Below are positions 42,841 to 52,059 of a stretch of DNA of 64,000 nt, one piece after another. Every line of letters starts with the position of its first letter. Positions within the stretch are counted from its first letter, which is position 1. This DNA is from Streptomyces sp. NBC_00250 (lineage in GTDB: Bacteria > Actinomycetota > Actinomycetes > Streptomycetales > Streptomycetaceae), in contig NZ_CP108088.1 of NCBI RefSeq assembly GCF_036192275.1, forward strand, positions 1,674,001 to 1,738,000, read 5' to 3'. The position numbers and the translations under genes were made by a program. Below the pieces are notes generated by a model, which saw only the letters and a list, made by a program, of their open reading frames with translations, ran no database searches and was not told the origin of the DNA.

Positions 42841-43752
42841 CTAGTTGGCGAGGCGGTCGGCGAGCTTGTCCGCAACGAGCTCGGCGATCCGGTTGGCGAG
42901 GGTGGGGCTGGCGGCGACCTTGTCGGCGATGGCGGCGATCTGGGCGTCCGTGAGTGCGGTGGTCTTGAGAGCGTCGACCTTTGAGCCGACGGCGCCGATC
43001 GCCTTCACCGCGGCCGTCGACTGCGCCGACGCGGCCCGGAGGTCGGCGTAGGCGTCGGGCTTCACGCCCTTGCCCTTGTAGTCCCAGCCCGCGTAGGGCA
43101 CGAGTGCCTTGTGCAGTTCAGCGAGCTGCTTGGCCTGTGTGGCGTCCAAGTCGGGAGCCTCCTCGGTAGCGAACGCGGGCCACGAGCCCGGGTCCTGGTG
43201 GTCGTTCTCAGGGACGTGCGCGTGTGCGTACCAGCCGCCGCGGGTGCGCCAGATCTCCTCGTCGCGGCGCGACGTGAAGTCCGTCGGCCGGCCCATGGGC
43301 CAGGAGTCCGGCACGCCCCATGACCGGATCCAGGCGAGGAGCTCAGGCCAGCCCTTGCACGGGGTGTCGATGAGGCGTGCGTAGACCTTGCCGTCCACAC
43401 GGCAGTACGGGAAGAACAGGCCCTCGACCTGGATCACGACGGACCCGGCCCGGTTGGTACGGGTGCCGCCAGCCTTGTCGGCGAGGGACTTCGACCGCGA
43501 CGAGGCGGGCAGGAACTGAGTCACCCGTCCGGTGAACGGATCCCACAGAACGTGCGGCGCCGACGGGATCCCGGCCGGGTTCCAGCCGAACCAGTCCACG
43601 AGCCGCTCGTAGGGGATGAGGTCGACCGGCTTGGCGGCAGTGGCGTTGACGTCCCACGTGATGTGGCCGATCGCCTTCGGCGGCCCGCCGTCCGTCTCGG
43701 CGTGGCCGCCGACATCAAGCCGGGTCGCGCCCGGCATCCACTCTGCTGGCAC
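42841..43752 (-). CDS. Phage endolysin, N-acetylmuramoyl-L-alanine amidase type
   Basis: A 303-residue lytic enzyme. The amidase part has IGHITWD (first metal His), GTRTNRAGSVVIQVEG, and WYAHAHVPENDHQDPGSW (second metal His and conserved end of PGRP/amidase-2). The C-terminal ~90 residues are helical (LHKALVPYAGWDYKGKGVKPDA...), probably a cell-wall targeting or multimerising part. The GTG at 43752 follows GGAGGCGCC. It cleaves the amide between muramic acid and L-Ala. It is followed by the holin-like gene. Confidence 0.85.
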   Translation of the reverse strand: MPAEWMPGATRLDVGGHAETDGGPPKAIGHITWDVNATAAKPVDLIPYERLVDWFGWNPAGIPSAPHVLWDPFTGRVTQFLPASSRSKSLADKAGGTRTNRAGSVVIQVEGLFFPYCRVDGKVYARLIDTPCKGWPELLAWIRSWGVPDSWPMGRPTDFTSRRDEEIWRTRGGWYAHAHVPENDHQDPGSWPAFATEEAPDLDATQAKQLAELHKALVPYAGWDYKGKGVKPDAYADLRAASAQSTAAVKAIGAVGSKVDALKTTALTDAQIAAIADKVAASPTLANRIAELVADKLADRLAN

Positions 43753-43814
43753 GGCGCCTCCAGGAACAGGAAAGCCCCGGCCAGCGGCTCGGGGCGGACG
43801 GTAGGGGGTGCGGA

Positions 43815-44321
43815 TCAGGTGGTCTCGTAGGTGACCAGCGCGTTCAGGAAGTTGGTGCTGGCGCCGACCCAGCTGTGGGGCTGGGATGTGGACCAGTCGG
43901 TGGAGGCACTGTGTGAGTAGGCACGGGCGATGGCGCTGCCCTTGGCGACGTTGATCGCGCCGGTGTACCAGGTGGTGGCGGAGTGGCCCCGGGCGGTGCC
44001 GAGGTAGCCGAAGTTCGTCGAGGAGCTGGCGGGGGACGCGGCGGTGAAGGGGAGCGACCAGCCCCAGGCGCCGGTACCGAAGGTGGTGGTCGTGCCCATG
44101 ACCTGCTCGAAGGCCACGGTGCACACCTTGCCGACGATCTTGTACCGGCCGAAGATCGTCCCATTGCCGAGGACGGGCGCGGTGCCGGTCGCCGTCCAGG
44201 ACGGGGTGTAGCTGGTCCAGCTGGAGATCAGATCCGTCCATTGATCCCGGATCTCGGCGTTCAGCATGGCCGCGGTGACGACCTCGCCGACGACCCAGGT
44301 GCGGGGGGTAGCGATCGTCAT
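43815..44321 (-). CDS. Tail-associated beta-structured protein
   Basis: A 168-residue protein starting MTIATPRTWVVGEVVTAAMLNAEIRDQW, a start commonly seen in actinophage tail-tip proteins. The rest resembles a trimeric receptor-binding head (YKIVGKVCTVAFEQ...GTARGHSATTWYTGAI). Its ATG overlaps the upstream gene stop by one base. A role in host contact is inferred. Confidence 0.65.
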   Translation of the reverse strand: MTIATPRTWVVGEVVTAAMLNAEIRDQWTDLISSWTSYTPSWTATGTAPVLGNGTIFGRYKIVGKVCTVAFEQVMGTTTTFGTGAWGWSLPFTAASPASSSTNFGYLGTARGHSATTWYTGAINVAKGSAIARAYSHSASTDWSTSQPHSWVGASTNFLNALVTYETT

Positions 44322-44722
44322 CAGACCTCCAGGGTGGGGCGGGCCGGGTCGGTCGGGTCGTCGTCCGCCCACCAGTTCCGCTCGGCGAGGGGCAGGGCGG
44401 CGAGCTGCTGCTCGACGGCGGCGACGTCGGCGGGGAAGGTGACCTGCCACCAGCCGGTGCCGCACTCGACGCACCACATGCGGGGGTCGGCCGGGGTGAC
44501 GATCTGCGCCGACATGCAGGTGCAGTTCGCCACCCATCTGCCGTGGTTGACCTGGGCGTAGAGCTGCTGGTCGAGGAGGACGCCGTCGGTGACTGGGAGC
44601 CGACGCTGGCTGCGCATCTCGTACCAGCGGACCGCGCGCATCGCCGGGGGCTCGTTGTCCCAGGCGCCGGGGCTCATATGCGGCGGAGGGAGATAGAAGT
44701 TCTCCGCCCGGGTGATCGGCAT
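44321..44722 (-). CDS. Phage protein with Cys pairs (putative zinc binding)
   Basis: A 133-residue protein with CTCM and CVECG pairs about 20 residues apart, likely binding zinc. It lies between the large tail protein gene and the tail-tip gene with tight spacing, so it is part of the structural operon. No known function. Confidence 0.6.
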   Translation of the reverse strand: MPITRAENFYLPPPHMSPGAWDNEPPAMRAVRWYEMRSQRRLPVTDGVLLDQQLYAQVNHGRWVANCTCMSAQIVTPADPRMWCVECGTGWWQVTFPADVAAVEQQLAALPLAERNWWADDDPTDPARPTLEV

Positions 44723-44732
44723 GGGTGGCCTT

Positions 44733-47075
44733 TCAGTAGGCGAGGCGGCTGGTGGTGCCGAGCACCGAGTACACGGGGTCGTCGAGGACCCAGACCGAGC
44801 CGAGGTCCGCTCGCGAGGTGTGGAAGTTCAACGTGTGCTGGCCTTCCTTGATCTCCTCGGTGTAGCCCTCCACCAGCACCGTGGACGTGGGCGAAATCGC
44901 CTCGTCGGGCAGGTCTGTGACCGTGAAGACCGTGGAGATGTCGGCGTCGAGGAGCGCCCGGTACGTGGCCGTCGACAGGGTCGCGGCCTGGACGGGGAGC
45001 TGCCGGATCTCCGGCTGCGGGTCGGCGTAGCGGATGACCAGCCACGTTGCTGCATCGATGACCTCGGCGTCGGTGGTCTTCAGGAGGTCGAGCTGCTGCT
45101 CGGCGATCCCGTCAAGAGCGATCGACGTCGGGTCCTGAATCCGCTGCGTCGCCCCGCCCGGCCTGCTGGCCCGGACGAGGTTGACCTGTTTCTGGTCGTC
45201 GTCGCTGAACTCGACGTCGGGGGTCTCCAGGTCTGCGTACTCCAGGGTCACCGCGCTGGTCGGGTTGTAGCGGACGGTCCGGCTCTGGAACACCAGCTGC
45301 GCGGTCGCCCGGTCGGCGAAGAGCCGGCCGTTCTCTGTCCGCTCCACGTCCCGCATGTGCGAGAGCGGCGACGATCCCAGCTGTCCCTGCGACGCCACCG
45401 CACTGAACGACCCCTGCGGGATGACTGCCGGGATTTTGGCGTAGCCGCCGAGCCGGTACATGCGGATCCACGAGGACTCGCCCTCGTGGCCGGTCATGCC
45501 TGCGGCGTAGTGCTCGACGATCTCGCTGATCGCGGGGAAACCCCCAAGGCGGACGTAGGCGGCGACATGGCTGATCGTGCCCGACCACAGGCCCGTGCCG
45601 GACTCGTTGGCGCCGACGGTGAGGATGATCCGGTCCTGCCAGGTGGTGGTCGCGACGGCGTACTGGACGCCGTCGACCCACACGTCATGCCCTTGCTCAT
45701 CCCACACCAGGTGGTGCTGCGCTCCGGTGGCCAGGTTCGGGGTGGCGACCGTAATGGTGGTCGGCCCGTGGGAGTCGTACTCGACGATCTGGAGCTTCCC
45801 GGTGCCGGACTCCAGTTGGAACCGGATGCCACTGTCGAAGGCCGCCGGGGCGCCCGACGACCACGTCATGATCGTGCGGCCGGAGGTGGACGTGGAGAAC
45901 CACACCTCAAACGCCTGGGAACCCGGGATCGGGTTACCGGTGTCGCCGCTGGAGGTGAGCAGCGGCGACACGGTGCACTGTAGATACTTCCCGGCCGAGG
46001 ACGACGCTGGTGTGAACGTCGGCGCAGGCAGATCGTCCGACGGCGGGCCGACATCCGTGCCGAACGTGAGGGTCCCGCCGGCCCCGGTCTGCTGGATCGT
46101 CATCGACGGCCGCGAGTAGCCGGACTGGTCCCCGCCCGTCGTTGAGCTCTCCGGCTCGGACAGCGGGTAGTACAGCTTGGCCTCGTCGCCCTGGACTTCC
46201 TCGACCAGCATCGGTCCGAGGGCCGGACGCCGGCTCAGCCACTTCGTCGTGTCCGACGCCGTGATCGTGACTGTGGAATGCAGGCCCTCCCAGCCCATCG
46301 GCCAGGAGGTGACCATTCCGAAGAACCGGGCGTGATGCGTGGCCGGGCCGGACGACCAGGCCGTCGGGGCGGAGCCCTCCTCAACCTGCATCTCGTCCAT
46401 CCACACCGCGTCCCCGCTGGTCGGCGAGGTGGTGTTCGTGGTGATCCGCAGCGTATGGGAGGCCGCGCTGGTGGTCCACGTGACGGAGATCCGGTCCCAA
46501 GCCCCGGTCAGTGTGGAGGCGGCGCCGACGGTGGCGCCGTCGATGTCGAGCCGGACCGCTGGATCTCCGGCCGGCACCCACACGTACATGGACGCGGTGT
46601 AGGGCACGCCGATCGTGAGCCCATACAGCGGGTACTGCAGCACTCCGCCGGTACCGGAGGTCGACCACGAGATCTTGTGCGCGAAGGTTCCACTTTTGAC
46701 GTGGTCGGTGTCGACGCCGGCGCCGCTCGGCTCCTGACCGTCAGGAGCCGACCAGCTGCCGTCGTCGGTTTCGAACCCAGGCTGGGTGCAGTGGTTCTTC
46801 CCTTCGAGGATGGTGGCGATGACCCGGACCGGGCAGCTGCGGCGGACGTGCGGGGAGTACGGCCCCGCACGGCCCGGGGTGAACCGTCCGTCGCGGTTGT
46901 CCAGCTCCAGCGTCATGGTGCCGGTCTGGGTGTCCGCGAGTTCGTCGGACGCCCCGCGGGTGATGGAGATCCCCTCGCTGGCCGTCAGCTTTACGAACTG
47001 GGTGATGTCCGTCCACGCCAGGTCAGGCGCCACCGCCGAGTAACCGAACCCGCACTGCACTGTCACTCTCGTCAT
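44733..47075 (-). CDS. Phage tail protein with LamG-like inserts (distal tail/baseplate)
   Basis: A 780-residue protein. The first ~110 residues are DIT-like (TDITQFVKLTASEGISITRGASDELADTQTGTMTLELDNRDGRFTPG). A carbohydrate-binding-like beta domain (about 115-240) and a concanavalin/LamG-like domain (about 330-500, QAFEVWFSTSTSGRTIMTW) follow. The C-terminal quarter returns to a baseplate fold (NLVRASRPGGATQRIQDPTS). The ATG overlaps the tape-measure stop. It probably links the tail tip to receptor binding. Confidence 0.75.
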   Translation of the reverse strand: MTRVTVQCGFGYSAVAPDLAWTDITQFVKLTASEGISITRGASDELADTQTGTMTLELDNRDGRFTPGRAGPYSPHVRRSCPVRVIATILEGKNHCTQPGFETDDGSWSAPDGQEPSGAGVDTDHVKSGTFAHKISWSTSGTGGVLQYPLYGLTIGVPYTASMYVWVPAGDPAVRLDIDGATVGAASTLTGAWDRISVTWTTSAASHTLRITTNTTSPTSGDAVWMDEMQVEEGSAPTAWSSGPATHHARFFGMVTSWPMGWEGLHSTVTITASDTTKWLSRRPALGPMLVEEVQGDEAKLYYPLSEPESSTTGGDQSGYSRPSMTIQQTGAGGTLTFGTDVGPPSDDLPAPTFTPASSSAGKYLQCTVSPLLTSSGDTGNPIPGSQAFEVWFSTSTSGRTIMTWSSGAPAAFDSGIRFQLESGTGKLQIVEYDSHGPTTITVATPNLATGAQHHLVWDEQGHDVWVDGVQYAVATTTWQDRIILTVGANESGTGLWSGTISHVAAYVRLGGFPAISEIVEHYAAGMTGHEGESSWIRMYRLGGYAKIPAVIPQGSFSAVASQGQLGSSPLSHMRDVERTENGRLFADRATAQLVFQSRTVRYNPTSAVTLEYADLETPDVEFSDDDQKQVNLVRASRPGGATQRIQDPTSIALDGIAEQQLDLLKTTDAEVIDAATWLVIRYADPQPEIRQLPVQAATLSTATYRALLDADISTVFTVTDLPDEAISPTSTVLVEGYTEEIKEGQHTLNFHTSRADLGSVWVLDDPVYSVLGTTSRLAY

Positions 47076-50000
47076 GCGAACCCGAGCCCTCCTCCACCGT
47101 TGGTGCGCTTCAACGTGACCAACACCTTTTGGATCTCCTTGCCGACTCTGACGGGGTCCATGGCGTTCTCGATGTGGAAGTGGTTGACGACCGTGGCAGC
47201 ACCCGAGGCTCCGACGCCGAGCCCGGCGGCAGGCAGCCCGGGGGCTGGCCGCATGCCGGCCATCCGCCCTGCAACCGCGTCGACCGCGCGGCCGACGTAG
47301 GCCAGTTCGGCGAGCGCGCCATCACCCGTGGACCGGGCAAAGTTGCTGCCAATGCCATGCCCGACGCGCGAGGGCGACTTGATACCGAGGGCCTTCTTAA
47401 GGGCCCGCTCCATGCCGCGAGCGATCGTCAGCATCTGCTGCTCGATGGCCTTCTGCTGGGACTGGAGCCCCGCGACCAGGCCCTTGGCGCTATTGACCCC
47501 CGCGTCGTACAGGGTCTTCGCACCCGTCCGGCCGAGGGAGTCGGCCTCCCGGTCGATCTGCGACTGGACCGAGTTGACCTGCTTGAACTCCGGAGCCGTC
47601 ATTCCGGCAAGAGCAGCCGCGTAGGCGAACCCCTCCTCGGGCCCCATGGCGAGGAGCTGACGGAGGAGGTTCTTGCTCAGGCCCCGCTTGGTCAGGGCGG
47701 TGATGTAGCGGTTGAACTGCCTGAGCTTCACGAGCTTCTGCTGGAGGCCCGCACGAATACTGCCCGCTGTGACCTGAGCAGGCTCCAAACCGAGGCTCGA
47801 CAGCGACGACGCGTTCTGCGCCGTCGACTTCACGCCGGCCCGGTAGCTCGCCTGCTCCTCGATGCGGGACTTCAGGAGGTCTTGCGCGCTCTTGACCTTC
47901 GATGCGAGGGCGTCCCGCTTCGACGCGAGTTTCTGCAGCTTGTCGTGCTCCCGGTTGACCAGCTTGACCAGGTTGCTGTCCTTGGTGGTCTTCTGGCCCT
48001 CCCATGCCTTCCAGATGTCCCGGTTGAGGTCCGCCGCCGTGGCCTGGATCTTTGACTTGGAGCCGGTCAGCCCACGGATGATGCCGTCCCGGACGTCCTG
48101 CATCAGGGGCTTCATCTGGGCCTGGAGCTTGGCCCTTGCCTTGGCCAGGCCCTGGGCGGCGCCGTCCCCCGCGTGGCCCATCAGCCGCTTCGTCTTCTTC
48201 GACGGGGACGCGATCTCCAGCTCGGACCGGATCCCGGCCTCGACGCCGCCCGCCATGATCCGCGCGGCCTGCTCCACCCCGGACCGGGACCCGAGCATCC
48301 CGGCCATCAGCCCGGCGCCCACGTCCTGACCAGCGCCCGCCTGTCCGGCCATTCCCATGGACGTGCGGTGGTCGTAGACCCGGGCACCGCTGCCCTTGAA
48401 CTGCACCAGCTCGGGACCCTCTTCACCGACCCACGCCCACTCGCCAGCACGCGGCGTACCGCCCCCGGCGTAGCCGCCGATGCTCTTGGTGAAGTCCGAG
48501 GCGCTGCTGTGGGAGGCCCGATACTGGACCATGACAGAGACGGTCTTGCCCTGCACCGAGTTGATCGCACCCTTGGCCCGTGCGACCTGAGCTTCGAGCT
48601 GGCCAATCTCCGCCCGAATCGCGGCCTTCTTGCTGTCCGGGACCGACGCCAGACGCTTCTTCGCGTCGGCCAGCTTTGCCTGCAAGTCCTCCAAGTTGCC
48701 CTTGAGCTTCGCGGTCTTGTCCGGCGTCTTCAGGATCTGATCGGCCAGGCGCCGCGCGGCCCCCTCACTGAGACCCATCTGCTTGGCAGACTCGATGAGC
48801 TTCAGCCGCCCGCGGTCGTAGATCCCGTTGACTGTGGACCACGAAGCCCCGGACTCCCGTGCGGCAGCCGTGGCCGCATCCGTCTTCGCTGCGAGATCAC
48901 TCAGCGCAGTTGCTGCCGTCCGGCCCTTCTCCGTCGACAGGTCGTAGGTGCTGGCGTTCTTGCCCCAGGCGCCCGCATTCTCCTTTGCCGCCTTGGTTGT
49001 CGCATCCAGCGCCGCCTCGAAGGCGACCATCCCGCCGAGCCCGGCGCGGTTGACGTCGTTCAGAGCGACGATCGACTGCCGCAAGCCGTCCGCGCTCAGC
49101 TTCTGCGCGTCGAGCTTCTGCTTGGTCGCTACGGCCTGGTCGCCGAACAGACCCATCGACTGAGCCGCAAGCCGCTGCTCGAATGCGGCATCGGCGATCG
49201 CGGCCTCGTAGTCGTCCAGCTGCTGCGTGAACTGTGCAGTGTCCCGGCCGCCCTTGCCGTACTCGGCGGTCAGCTCCCGGAGTGCGGCCGCCGCCAGGTC
49301 GGCGTTGCCACTGGACACCATGCCGGCCAACGCCTTGTCGACGGCGTCGAGATTCTCCTTGCCCTCCTTGACTGGGGTGGAGTCCCAGTTCCCGAGTCCG
49401 CCCAGCGTCACGATCCACTGCTGAACGCTGTCGACCGCTGACGGATCGGTCAGGGAGCGGACCTTGTCGTACAGGCCACCCAGATCGCGGCCGAAGGCCC
49501 GCGCAGCCTCGCCGGTGACCTGCCCTGTGGATCCGAGCTGCCTCAGCGAGCCGGTCAACTTGTCGACGTCCGGCGGCGCCTGCCGTCCAATCTGCGACAG
49601 TTCGGTCAGGGCAATGACCAGCAGGCCGATGCCTGTACCCACAAGGGCGAGCTTTGCTGTGCGGGACAGCCCGGTGATCGCGGCGCCAGCCGCAGCAAGT
49701 GGGCCTGGCGCGCCCGCCGCGGCGGTCCGCATGGCCATGATCTGTACGCCGAACGCTGCCATCGCGGCCTTCGCGGCCGCGCCTCCGGCCACAGCCAGGT
49801 TGACTGCCTTGATGGCGATGGCAAGCTGGAGCAGCGTCGTGAGCGCCCCCGAAGGTACGGCGGCCACAAGACGGCTGAGGACCTGGACTACGTCGAGCAT
49901 GCCCACGCCGACCTCGGCACCTGACTCCACGATGCTCAGCAGTGCGCGGCCCAGATCCCGCAAGGTCGCAGACACGGCCGGGCCCTGCTGTCGGGCCCAG

Positions 50001-50902
50001 CTCATGAACTCGGCGACGCCGCCGCCGACCTTCCCCTCACTGGCAGCGCGCATGAGCCGGACGAGCCCGTCGGTGGCACGGGTGAGCGCACCAGTCGACC
50101 ACTTGTCGACCTTGGCCATGAAGCCGTCGAAGCCAGGGCTGGCGACACCGCCGCCGGCAAGCGTGAGAATACGGTCCAGCTGCGCGGCCGCACCCTTCAC
50201 TGTTGGCGTGAGCTTGGGGAAGATTGCCTGCACCACGCCCAGGCCCTTGACCAGCGGTGCCGTGGTGTCCTTCGCGAGCGAGTCCGACCAGTCTTCGAAC
50301 TCGCCCTTGAACACCGACAGGGCTGCCGCAGCGCGGCGAGTTTCCGGCGGCAGCTTCGCCATCTGCTTCGCGTAAGCGACCTGAGCCTTGACCGCGGCGG
50401 CAGAGTTCTTCCCGGACTCATCGACTGCATCGCTGTACTTCTGCTCCGCCTTCGCCGCCTCCGACATCGCAGCGACCTGGCGACCGGTCGCCAGCCCCAG
50501 CGCCGCCAGACCCACGCCGGCCGCAGCGGTCGACGCCGCAAGCGGCGCGATGGCGGCGGCCATCGGGATCGCGGCCGGCGCGAGCGTCAGCAGCGAGGAA
50601 CGCAGCTGCTTGCCCGCCTTGCTGGCGGTGTCAGCGGCGCGGGACCAGTCTGCTACTGGCCGCGCGGATTCCTCGGTGCGGGTGGCCATGAGCGCGGCCG
50701 CGTCCGCTGTGGAGATGAAGCGACCCTCGAGGTCTCGCAGCCGGCCGTCAGCGTCCCGGGTGAGGGTAAGCATGGCGCGGCCGGAGCCGTCGGACGCGTC
50801 CTCCATCGAGCGGCGCAGGCGCTCTGCGGATTCCCCTGCATGCCCCAGAACGCGGGAGAGGTTGTCCCGGCCTTCGAGAACGAACGTCAGCCGCTCAGCC
50901 AT
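47072..50902 (-). CDS. Tape measure protein
   Basis: A 1276-residue protein that sets tail length. It begins with a coiled segment (LTFVLEGRDNLSRVLGHAGESAERLRRSME), has Ala-rich hydrophobic stretches near 115-140 and 390-460, and a basic helical half. The ATG at 50902 has GGAGG five bases before it. It overlaps by 8 bases the end of the frameshifted chaperone frame. It is by far the longest gene of the prophage; by the usual ~0.15 nm per residue a tail near 190 nm is expected. Confidence 0.9.
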   Translation of the reverse strand: MAERLTFVLEGRDNLSRVLGHAGESAERLRRSMEDASDGSGRAMLTLTRDADGRLRDLEGRFISTADAAALMATRTEESARPVADWSRAADTASKAGKQLRSSLLTLAPAAIPMAAAIAPLAASTAAAGVGLAALGLATGRQVAAMSEAAKAEQKYSDAVDESGKNSAAAVKAQVAYAKQMAKLPPETRRAAAALSVFKGEFEDWSDSLAKDTTAPLVKGLGVVQAIFPKLTPTVKGAAAQLDRILTLAGGGVASPGFDGFMAKVDKWSTGALTRATDGLVRLMRAASEGKVGGGVAEFMSWARQQGPAVSATLRDLGRALLSIVESGAEVGVGMLDVVQVLSRLVAAVPSGALTTLLQLAIAIKAVNLAVAGGAAAKAAMAAFGVQIMAMRTAAAGAPGPLAAAGAAITGLSRTAKLALVGTGIGLLVIALTELSQIGRQAPPDVDKLTGSLRQLGSTGQVTGEAARAFGRDLGGLYDKVRSLTDPSAVDSVQQWIVTLGGLGNWDSTPVKEGKENLDAVDKALAGMVSSGNADLAAAALRELTAEYGKGGRDTAQFTQQLDDYEAAIADAAFEQRLAAQSMGLFGDQAVATKQKLDAQKLSADGLRQSIVALNDVNRAGLGGMVAFEAALDATTKAAKENAGAWGKNASTYDLSTEKGRTAATALSDLAAKTDAATAAARESGASWSTVNGIYDRGRLKLIESAKQMGLSEGAARRLADQILKTPDKTAKLKGNLEDLQAKLADAKKRLASVPDSKKAAIRAEIGQLEAQVARAKGAINSVQGKTVSVMVQYRASHSSASDFTKSIGGYAGGGTPRAGEWAWVGEEGPELVQFKGSGARVYDHRTSMGMAGQAGAGQDVGAGLMAGMLGSRSGVEQAARIMAGGVEAGIRSELEIASPSKKTKRLMGHAGDGAAQGLAKARAKLQAQMKPLMQDVRDGIIRGLTGSKSKIQATAADLNRDIWKAWEGQKTTKDSNLVKLVNREHDKLQKLASKRDALASKVKSAQDLLKSRIEEQASYRAGVKSTAQNASSLSSLGLEPAQVTAGSIRAGLQQKLVKLRQFNRYITALTKRGLSKNLLRQLLAMGPEEGFAYAAALAGMTAPEFKQVNSVQSQIDREADSLGRTGAKTLYDAGVNSAKGLVAGLQSQQKAIEQQMLTIARGMERALKKALGIKSPSRVGHGIGSNFARSTGDGALAELAYVGRAVDAVAGRMAGMRPAPGLPAAGLGVGASGAATVVNHFHIENAMDPVRVGKEIQKVLVTLKRTNGGGGLGFA

Positions 50903-51523
50903 CACCGCCTCCGCTCTGCTGCTGGGCTAGGTGCTGGTCTATCCAGGCGACATAGGCCTCGAAGTCGTCGACCCTCAGGTCGTCGAGCCGACTTCCATCA
51001 ATGTGGAGGAGGTGGGCGAAGAGTCCGAGGTAGACGGTACGGAGCTCGTCGATTCCTCGGTCGTCGACGGGTCGCTGACGGGCGTCGCCGCGGCGGGGGC
51101 GGCGACGGATTTTCCCGCGAGCAGCCGCTGGATCGTCTCCTTGGCGTGGTCGGTGTCGTCAGCCTCGTCGAGGATCGTTGAGAGGGACATCTCGATCACC
51201 TCGACAGGCAGCTCGGTCTCGGCGATCCGCTCAGCGGCGATCTCTGCCCACTCCTCAACCTCCTTGCGGTCGAGCCGAACGCCGAGTTCGCCCACGAGCG
51301 GGTCGAAGTCCGCGATCCGCAGCGACGGGTGACTCCGCTTCTTGATCACGAAGGCGACGGCTCGCAGCACATCCGGATCCTCATCGGCCAGCCGCTGCTT
51401 CACCTGCTGCCAGTTCAGGTCAGCGCTGACCAGGCCGGTGATGATCGACGCCTCCGAGGTGCGGACGGTACGGAAGTCAAAGCGTTCAACTTCGCCGTCG
51501 GCGGGGGTGTGCACGATGAGCAC
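50895..51523 (-). CDS. Tail assembly chaperone, -1 frameshift product (G-T type)
   Basis: The short frame (50975-51523) ends with Ser/Thr-rich sequence. At 51116-51110 (minus strand) the in-frame heptamer G-GGA-AAA allows a -1 shift into a second open frame that runs to a TGA at 50895. The shifted frame has real protein character: GIDELRTVYLGLFAHLLHID then RLDDLRVDDFEAYVAWIDQH. This matches the G-T arrangement of lambda-like phages, where the minor long form recruits the tape measure protein. The product would have about 209 residues. Confidence 0.82.
50975..51523 (-). CDS. Tail assembly chaperone, unshifted product (G type)
   Basis: A 182-residue protein starting with GTG at 51523 after AGGAGAACC. 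It has the helical core DFRTVRTSEASIITGLVSADLNWQQVKQRLADEDPDVLRAVAFVIKKR and a region VIEMSLSTILDEADDTDHAKETIQRLLAG, then a disordered Ser/Thr tail. It lies between the tail tube and tape measure genes, as in most siphophages. Confidence 0.85.
   Translation of the reverse strand: MLIVHTPADGEVERFDFRTVRTSEASIITGLVSADLNWQQVKQRLADEDPDVLRAVAFVIKKRSHPSLRIADFDPLVGELGVRLDRKEVEEWAEIAAERIAETELPVEVIEMSLSTILDEADDTDHAKETIQRLLAGKSVAAPAAATPVSDPSTTEESTSSVPSTSDSSPTSSTLMEVGSTT
51110..51116 (-). promoter_or_regulatory. Programmed -1 ribosomal slippery heptamer GGGAAAA
   Basis: In the chaperone frame the codons GCG GGA AAA TCC give the heptamer G-GGA-AAA, fitting the X-XXY-YYZ rule of -1 frameshift sites, and close to the GGGAAAG of lambda. 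The overlap of the two frames is about 140 bases. Confidence 0.82.
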
Positions 51524-51532
51524 GTGGTTCTC

Positions 51533-52054
51533 CTAGCTGAGGATCTGGCGGACGTCGTTGAGGACCCGCCCGACTTCTGCGGTCATGCGGGGGGTGTGCT
51601 GGCGAACGGTCTTCTCCCACCACATGGGGGTCGTCCACTGGTTGACCCAGCCCCCGCGGCCCTTGCGGCCGAAGGTGGGATGGCGGATCCGGCCGTTCGA
51701 GCTGTTCATGGCCCCCGGCATGCCGCGCAGGTCGCTGGGGAGGAGGTTCTTGTCCATCCAGACGCGTGCACCAACGGCGCCGGTCGTTCGGACGGTGATC
51801 CGGACAGCCTCGGCAACCGTGGCCCGGAGCGGCCGCGTCGTTGGCGACGGCCCACCCCGGGACCCCGCCTTGCGTGGCTCAGCCCGGATCGGAAGGGACC
51901 GGATCGTGTCCTGCATCCCATCCCGCAACGGCTCGGCCGCTCGCCGGATTCGCCGCTGCATTGAGGCGCGAATGCGTTCCTCGTCGGCACGACGCAGCCG
52001 GTCCTGGAGGGCCAGGAGCTGCGCCGTGCCGACGATTCGGACGGAGCTGGCCAT
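51533..52054 (-). CDS. Phage minor structural protein (HK97 gp10-like)
   Basis: A 173-residue basic protein with a long helical start (LLALQDRLRRADEERIRASMQRRIRRAAEPLRDGM) and a C-terminal part WWEKTVRQHTPRMTAEVGRVL like the head-tail adaptor family. It sits between the tail tube and chaperone genes, a slightly unusual place. Role inferred. Confidence 0.6.
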   Translation of the reverse strand: MASSVRIVGTAQLLALQDRLRRADEERIRASMQRRIRRAAEPLRDGMQDTIRSLPIRAEPRKAGSRGGPSPTTRPLRATVAEAVRITVRTTGAVGARVWMDKNLLPSDLRGMPGAMNSSNGRIRHPTFGRKGRGGWVNQWTTPMWWEKTVRQHTPRMTAEVGRVLNDVRQILS

Positions 52055-52059
52055 CCCGC

